Of a stretch of DNA of 64,000 bases, positions 58,509 through 64,000 are shown in pieces. The DNA is from Ailanthus altissimus. Lineage: Eukaryota > Streptophyta > Magnoliopsida > Sapindales > Simaroubaceae. The notes beneath the pieces were generated by a model. That model made no database searches. It had not been told where the DNA came from and saw nothing but the letters and a program-made list of their open reading frames with translations. The translations under genes were made by a program, and so were the position numbers. Position 1 is the first letter of the stretch; each line of letters begins with the position of its first letter. Location of the stretch: assembly GCA_946807835.1 (NCBI GenBank), contig OX327690.1, positions 7,908,501-7,972,500 on the forward strand, in the 5' to 3' direction.

Positions 58509-59135
58509 TATTGAAGTAGAAGCAATCAAACAAGAAAATATCCAAGTAATATAATGCAAAAATAAGCAATTAAGAAATCTAAAGAGAGAAAGGTAGAAGA
58601 ACAACACACAGAATTACCTTGTTCGATAACTTGCCCTACATTTATGGTGGATCAAGATCATACTCTTTTATTATTGAATATCAAGACACTCACAAAGTAT
58701 GCCTTTTGTAAAAAAGAACTCACTCTCTTTTGTAAACAGGGGGTTTCTCTCACTAAGAATCACAAAAATACTTATGTTGATCACTAAGATATCATAAAGA
58801 TTACAAAGATGTGTTTACAAGCCAATTGAGAGCCTTTATATAGGTTGTACAATGACCTAGGTTAACCCAAAATGTGTGGGAGTCATTTTAGGGAGACTTG
58901 TATCAAGTAGGAAACTCAACAAAACGGGAAAGTCTTTTTCCTGCACTGGGCGCTATGATGCTAGATCACCGCGCCTGACACCGCAATGTAAGGCACCATA
59001 GCACTCAGGTGTTGTCTGGTGCACTACGGTGCCCATGCCTAGGTAGCTTCTTTCATGTTTTGATCCTCGTGCACCCAATGTACTTGGCTAACGCTCCAAA
59101 TCATATTCTGATGATTTTTAATCAACTTTTACACA
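58509..59135 (-). repeat. 5' LTR of the copia element
   Basis: It aligns to 40,434-41,107 with roughly 10% substitutions and some gaps. TATA-like TATATAAAG at 58,843-58,836. GC-rich words GCGCTATGATGCT, GCACCATAGCACT and CACTACGGTGCC lie at 58,948-59,034. Confidence 0.85.
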
Positions 59136-59561
59136 TATTCTAATATGTAAAATCCAATCACATCAGATTAATTAATGGATTTATGTCTTTAAATCTAATA
59201 CAAATAGATACAATTTTTTTTCTCTTTTTTTTTTATAAAAAAGACAAAGGGTGTGCAATCATAAAGAGTTTTTTACCTCATTACCTCCTTCAAGGTCAAA
59301 CCTAGGTGGCAACATGGCACAAAGACCTAACAACCACCATATCACACCTCTGAGGGCACAAATCGATCCAACGTATTTCTTAAAGATATAAAGAAATCAA
59401 GATAATGAATTCCTACAACATATATTTTATAATTAATACGTTATATTTGATTTTCTTATATGTATTTATGTTTCCTTATTTATGTTAACATAAAACTTAT
59501 AGAAATGCTTATTCTATAGTATTTTTAATATAATACAATATAGTAAAGATGTAATTTTTAT

Positions 59562-62367
59562 TGACAAGATCTGCCCCGAGACTCTCTATTGTAGATCCCA
59601 GCGGCCCTATTGGGCACCCCAACAGAAGTTTCTTAGAATCTAACTATCAAAGCTGAGAAATTTCGTGAGGCAAACCCCTTTTTAATTCTTGCTATCGCTG
59701 ATAAAAATTCTGAAATATTCATAAAGATAATTTACCCAATTTTAAAAAAAAACATACAAAGTTTCCTCTGTTTTTCTAAAAATTCAAATACAAAAACTTG
59801 CAAGGAAAATCACACTTCTAATTCAAATGGCTTTCTAAACTTCTATATAAGACCTCCAGTCTTTTCCAAAATCAAATCCAAACTCAACCCAAATAGTTTC
59901 AATCCAATCATAAAATTAACATGCTAATGAAAAAAGAATACTATCACCATAATACTGAAATTATTTCTTGTTTGTTCAAAACATATTTACAATATGCACA
60001 AATTCTATATCTACTATGCAAAAAATAAAAAATATGTTACTCAACACATTTACATTTACAAAATGTTCGTCTGACTTGGTTTACTAAACCGCAGTATGAG
60101 AACCAACAACCTACGCACCGAGGCTTGCACCTGAAAAGGGATTTAGAAAATATAAAACACAAATCGAGTGAGCTAAAGGAGCTCAGTAAGTGCATTTAAG
60201 ATTTTTAGTAAAAATAAAATTTTGCATTAGTAAATATTGTAAAACTACCTAAAATATGCTTCTCAAGCTATTATAAAGCTGTAAAACTATTTTTAAACAT
60301 CATATGCTGATAAAATCCTACCGAGCGATTTTTATTAATAATTCTTGTAAATAATTTCCAAAATCTGTAAAACATAGTAACTAATATGAATATATAATAT
60401 ATAAAACACTGATATGTGCTCGATAACTAAAAAAAAATTGCTAAAACTCTCGGTTGGCTATTTTCTTTTTAAACTGTGCCACATGGTAACCCTAAAGTTC
60501 TATGCTCACGTAACAACTAAATTAGCACCGTACACGTGAGTAGGTCACATAGCGTCTAAACTAGCAACACCCATTATGACATCTAAAGACATCTCACCGG
60601 CTATGCGGCAGAAACCTACATCGCCTATATATAGTGAGACAATACCCCGTATACATAAAGTGACTCATATGACTCGACAACCCAATTTTTTGGAGTTAGT
60701 GACACACCCCCAAATACTTGCCCATGCGTATAGGATAAACTGACTGGGTCTTAAACTATCACCACAACTGTAAATCTGAGGGTACCAATGATCTTTAAAA
60801 ATTAATTTAATAACTTTAAAACTGCTTTTCAACTTAACATAGATATTTATAATTATAATAGTACATAAAACCCATAAATCATATTTAAGTATTTAAGATC
60901 ATATAAAACATAAAATTCAAATATGCTAAATATATATTAAACAAAAGATACATAATACCGATTTTTGCTCACCAAATGCTTTAAGCTCATTGTTTCTTCG
61001 AAAATTTTCTTTCTTTTACTGCTCTCGGTTTTCTTCACCTATATGCCACAAATGACATTTATAACCTTTACCAATGCTAAAATTACACTTAAACTAGTAA
61101 ACGCCCTAATTGGCTTACAAAGCCCGAGTGGACTCCACTTCTCATTTTTCATTTACAAAGTCATTCAATCTTGTTTAATTCACCATCCGAATCCTTAAAA
61201 CTTTGTTTAACACGTTATAATTTTGGTTGGACATAATTGTCTTTCACCTTACCAAAATGGACAATTATGTCTCATTTTCTTCATTTTTGATTTTTTATCA
61301 ACCATATACATCCAATTGATACAAGAAAACATTTATACACAACAATTTAATCAAAACACAACTCAAACCCTAAAATTCTCTAAGTGGCTGAATGTACCAT
61401 TCTCCACCCAACACATTTCTTTTCTCAATTTCTTGTTCTAATAGCATCCAAATCATGCCAATTTAATTCTAATGCCCTAATAACATTCAATTGAAGTTTT
61501 AACATTAAAAGCACACCAAACTCTAATTCTTACCTTACTAATTTCTTTAGTTTGGTGTCATCTTTTATGCTTCACACTTGATTTCAACTCAATCTAATTT
61601 AAGAATTTATATAAAGACATTAATAGAAGTAATCGTGAAAATTTCACACAACACCATTACCAAATAATGCTTTTCTTACCTCTTTTCTTTGGATTTTCAC
61701 TAATGGAAGCTTCAAATGACCATAGAAACTTGTATTTAACTTTATTTTATCTTGATCATGCATGAAAAACCATGAACAAGCCTTGGATTTTGCTGTAGCA
61801 GCACCCCCCTTATCATGGCCAAATTTTCCTCTTTTGCTCTTAACATATTTTTCTTTTAACTTAGCCAAAATTCTACACACTGCATCCTTATATAGTGTTC
61901 TTCTCACAATCCAATTTTCCCCTCAACTAACTCAAATTTTCTAAATTGCTATTGGTTCAAAATTGAAGTATTTAATTGGTTCCTTTCTAACTATTTACTT
62001 AGAATAGTTAAAGGAACTAACTAGACCTCCAAATTGGCAATCCATGAATTTGTCTCTAATTGGTCCATTTTCTAAGACATGGATTGTGTTTCTTAACAAA
62101 GGCTTGTTCCATGCCTAACACTTTTATGGAAATTCATGTGTTAAATAAAAATTTTCTTTCTCCAAGCTAATAGAGAAAAATTCCAAAAATATTCTATGAC
62201 CGTCTGATGCTCCGACCGAGTGTGAAATTACCAATTTAGGTCTAATACCTCTCACGTGCATCATAAAAAAATATTTCTAATAGGGTTAGAATCGGGTAAC
62301 CCTACGATGTCTTTATCGCTTTATACCGAAATCTAGACACCTATACTACTATTAGGGATCGGATATA
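59562..62367 (-). mobile_element. 2.8-kb insertion (probable solo LTR) in the TRIM 5' LTR
   Basis: It interrupts the TRIM LTR between duplicated TTTAT copies (59,557-59,561 and 62,368-62,372). It begins TGACAAGATCTGCCCCGAG and ends GGGATCGGATA. If it is an LTR its right end has lost the usual CA. On the minus strand a TATA box (CTATATAAGG) is at about 61,898-61,891. Plus-strand words such as GAGTGAGCTAAAGGAGCTCA near 60,167 are of a kind seen in plant gypsy LTRs. The short open frames here show no known domain. Confidence 0.6.
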
Positions 62368-62510
62368 TTTATAGTTTTATTTTTTCGCTTCTTTATCTTT
62401 TCTAACATGGTATCAGAGTTAGATTACGATTCTTCTCAAAGCCTTTTGATTATTTCTAAGAGTTAGTTTCTATTTCTTTCTTTATTTTTTCTAATATGGA
62501 ATCGCTTAAC

Positions 62511-62790
62511 GCATTTGCACTCACAACGGTTGATTTCTTATCTCTTTAGCAACGCGTTTGTAATCGCAATTGTTGATATTCTCAATGCACTTGTACTCAC
62601 AACGGTTGATTTCTTTTCCCTCTATTAACGCGTTTGCAATCGCAGTAGTTGATATTTTCAATGCGCTTATCACTTCGACAACATTGTCATTCTCTAACAA
62701 CATTGTCTTTCTTCCATAATGGTTATCTCTTACCAACAATGGTTGCCCCTCTCTGATAATAGTTTTCATTCGTCGACAATGATTGTATCT
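62511..62790 (+). repeat. Short tandem repeats inside the TRIM element
   Basis: About five copies of a 40-base unit (AACGCRTTTGYAATCGCAA and GTTGATWTTYTC-like parts) occupy 62,511-62,665. They are followed by several shorter ACAACATTGTC/ACAATGGTT-like units to about 62,790. Non-coding. Confidence 0.8.
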
Positions 62791-63097
62791 CAATGTGAAC
62801 CATTACAATGAAGAATGTTTCTTTTAAACTCAAGCTTCTACCATCTTGAGTTTGAGGGAGAATATTAAAGATATAAAGAAATCTAGACAATTAATTCTTA
62901 CCATATATATTTTATAATTAATATGTTATATTTAATTTTCTTATATGTATTTATGTTTCCTTGTTTATGTTAATCTAAAACCTATATAAAGGTTTATTTT
63001 GTAGTGTTTGTAATACAACACAATATAGTAAAGATGTAGCCTTTATAATTTTTTGTTTCTCTTTATTTTTTTGCTCCTTTATTTTTTCTAACTAACA

Positions 63098-64000
63098 TTA
63101 TTGATGAAAAAAAAAGGTTCCACATATCATTCTCATAATAGTTATATTTCAAAAACAATAATCGAATTTTTTTTTTCACATGTTAACTTCTTTAAGCCAT
63201 CAATAATAAGACATAAATCATACTCACTCAACTCTACTTAGCCTTATAGTTAAGTTCTCTTTAATATATCTTTTAATCTTTCATTAGCTCTATTCACGTA
63301 GCCTTATTTTGTCTTCCTAATAATTTTATAAAGCTTTTATAATTATAAATTTTTTTTTACAATTGATATGGAGAAAGCTGTTGAGTAGTGTTTTCTTGGC
63401 AGCAACCACTCGTAAAGTTAGAAAAAAGCTAAAGAGAGTAAAGAACAAAACTAATAAAAGTGGAGTCAAGTAAGAATGAAAGAGTGTGTGGGCTGCTCTT
63501 ATTGGCCTTATGTTCAGTTCGTTCATTGCAGAGCAGTCCTAACTTACTTTATTTAATGTAATATAACATGTGGTATGCTTTATTTATTTTTTTCTAAAAT
63601 CATCAATAAATATAATATCATTGAATAAGATCACGATTATTACATCCTAAGACTGCTAATATAAGAATAAGATAGATTACCAGGATTCTGCACAAGATTA
63701 ATACAATATAGTACACCCGAACCTATTATCTCTCTATAAGAGAATTATACTACCCAGTAAACATTATTAGAAGATCATCCTAACGATCAGAGGGATAATA
63801 TCTACCTTCTGCCTTCTCATAAGAGGGAAAAAATCTATGCTCTTGTAAGAGGGACAAATTTGTCACAAAGAGGTATAAATTATCCTCAAACCAAAGTAAG
63901 AGCACAATATATTGCTAAAATATTACATCAACTCTACTCCTACCAATAATAGTAAAGCATTTCTACATCACCCAAACCACAAATATCAAAGTATAGAATA
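63098..64000. other. AT-rich intergenic DNA
   Basis: No gene is recognised. Short similar words (CTCTATAAGAGAA, CTCATAAGAGGG, CTTGTAAGAGGG) recur at 63,730-63,855 and may mark the edge of another repeat that runs out of the window. Confidence 0.4.

Larger units (their letters stand above)
40434..59135 (-). mobile_element. Old Ty1/copia element, split by two later insertions
   Basis: In its own direction: 5' LTR 59,135-58,509, primer site 58,505-58,495, gag (broken by the solo LTR at 56,037-58,097), protease/GAG-pre-integrase, integrase, RT, RNase H (duplicated), then interruption by element B (52,056-41,221), the last few codons at about 41,220-41,150, a polypurine tract (AAGAAAGGGA on the minus strand at about 41,110) and the 3' LTR 41,107-40,434. 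Removing element B restores the reading NPTNMLTKPLSSITF across the junction. The LTRs differ at roughly one base in ten, so it is much older than element B. No matching target duplication was found at its outer ends. Confidence 0.85.
59377..63097 (+). mobile_element. TRIM-like small LTR element, its 5' LTR split by an insertion
   Basis: The two LTRs, about 220-235 bp, are 59,377-59,561 joined to 62,373-62,407 (5') and 62,863-63,097 (3'). They share TTAAAGATATAAAGAAATC, TATATTTTATAATTAAT, CTTATATGTATTTATG and AATATAGTAAAGATGTA. The primer site TGGTATCAGAG (62,408-62,418) directly follows the 5' LTR and the polypurine tract GAGGGAGAA (62,854-62,862) precedes the 3' LTR. The 455-bp interior has no coding frame but carries short repeats. 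Without the insertion the element is about 0.9 kb. Target duplication not established. Confidence 0.75.

Noticed and set aside
58509..59140. A target-site duplication for the old copia element
   Set aside because: The flanks are GATCC on the left (40,429-40,433) and TATTC on the right (59,136-59,140). They do not match, so none is claimed.
1..64000. tRNA or rRNA genes
   Set aside because: I looked for tRNA-like arms and found only primer-binding sites complementary to tRNA 3' ends; no cloverleaf or rRNA segment was recognised by eye.

Overview
This is AT-rich nuclear DNA of a flowering plant, probably a eudicot. The evidence is one split gene with GT-AG introns, a conserved plant cytoskeletal product, and a dense load of plant transposable elements (hAT, LINE, Ty1/copia, Ty3/gypsy of the Athila/Tat type, a TRIM-like element). 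The species cannot be named from the sequence alone.

Layout. At 0.6-5.0 kb there is a MITE-like element and a decayed but nearly complete hAT transposon with terminal inverted repeats (TIRs) and an 8-bp target duplication. At 5.9-15.9 kb (minus strand) lies the only clear host gene, ARPC2 (Arp2/3 complex subunit 2). I resolved ten coding exons giving 332 residues; its 5-kb third intron carries a 5'-truncated LINE. At 17.0-18.7 kb is a decayed DUF1985-type gene. At 20.7-25.4 kb are old LTR copies and a strong inverted repeat. At 25.97-33.06 kb (minus) a young Athila-like element ('element A') keeps gag and protease but has lost RT, RNase H and most of integrase; it sits inside an older LTR, with target duplication GTGCT. 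At 33-40.4 kb there are scrambled retroelement relics. At 40.43-59.14 kb (minus) an old copia element has two insertions: a 10.8-kb Athila-like element ('element B', 41,221-52,056, plus, duplication AACGT) and a 2.06-kb solo LTR (56,037-58,097, duplication CTTTC). At 59.4-63.1 kb a TRIM-like element has its 5' LTR split by a 2.8-kb insertion.

Most notable. (1) Element B carries an extra 182-codon ORF downstream of pol with an arginine/lysine-rich stretch running into a cysteine cluster. It is not a typical envelope ORF and recalls nucleic-acid-binding proteins. (2) Elements A and B are reciprocally defective: A has protease but no RT or integrase core, while B has RT, RNase H and integrase but no protease. 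(3) Element B's leader has six spaced copies of a short RNA hairpin in which one base pair co-varies. (4) LTRs from several unrelated families in the window share arrays of a GC-rich near-palindrome just upstream of their TATA boxes.

The genes do not form an operon or pathway. ARPC2 is an independent housekeeping gene; everything else is nested mobile DNA whose relative ages can be read from the nesting and from LTR-LTR differences.
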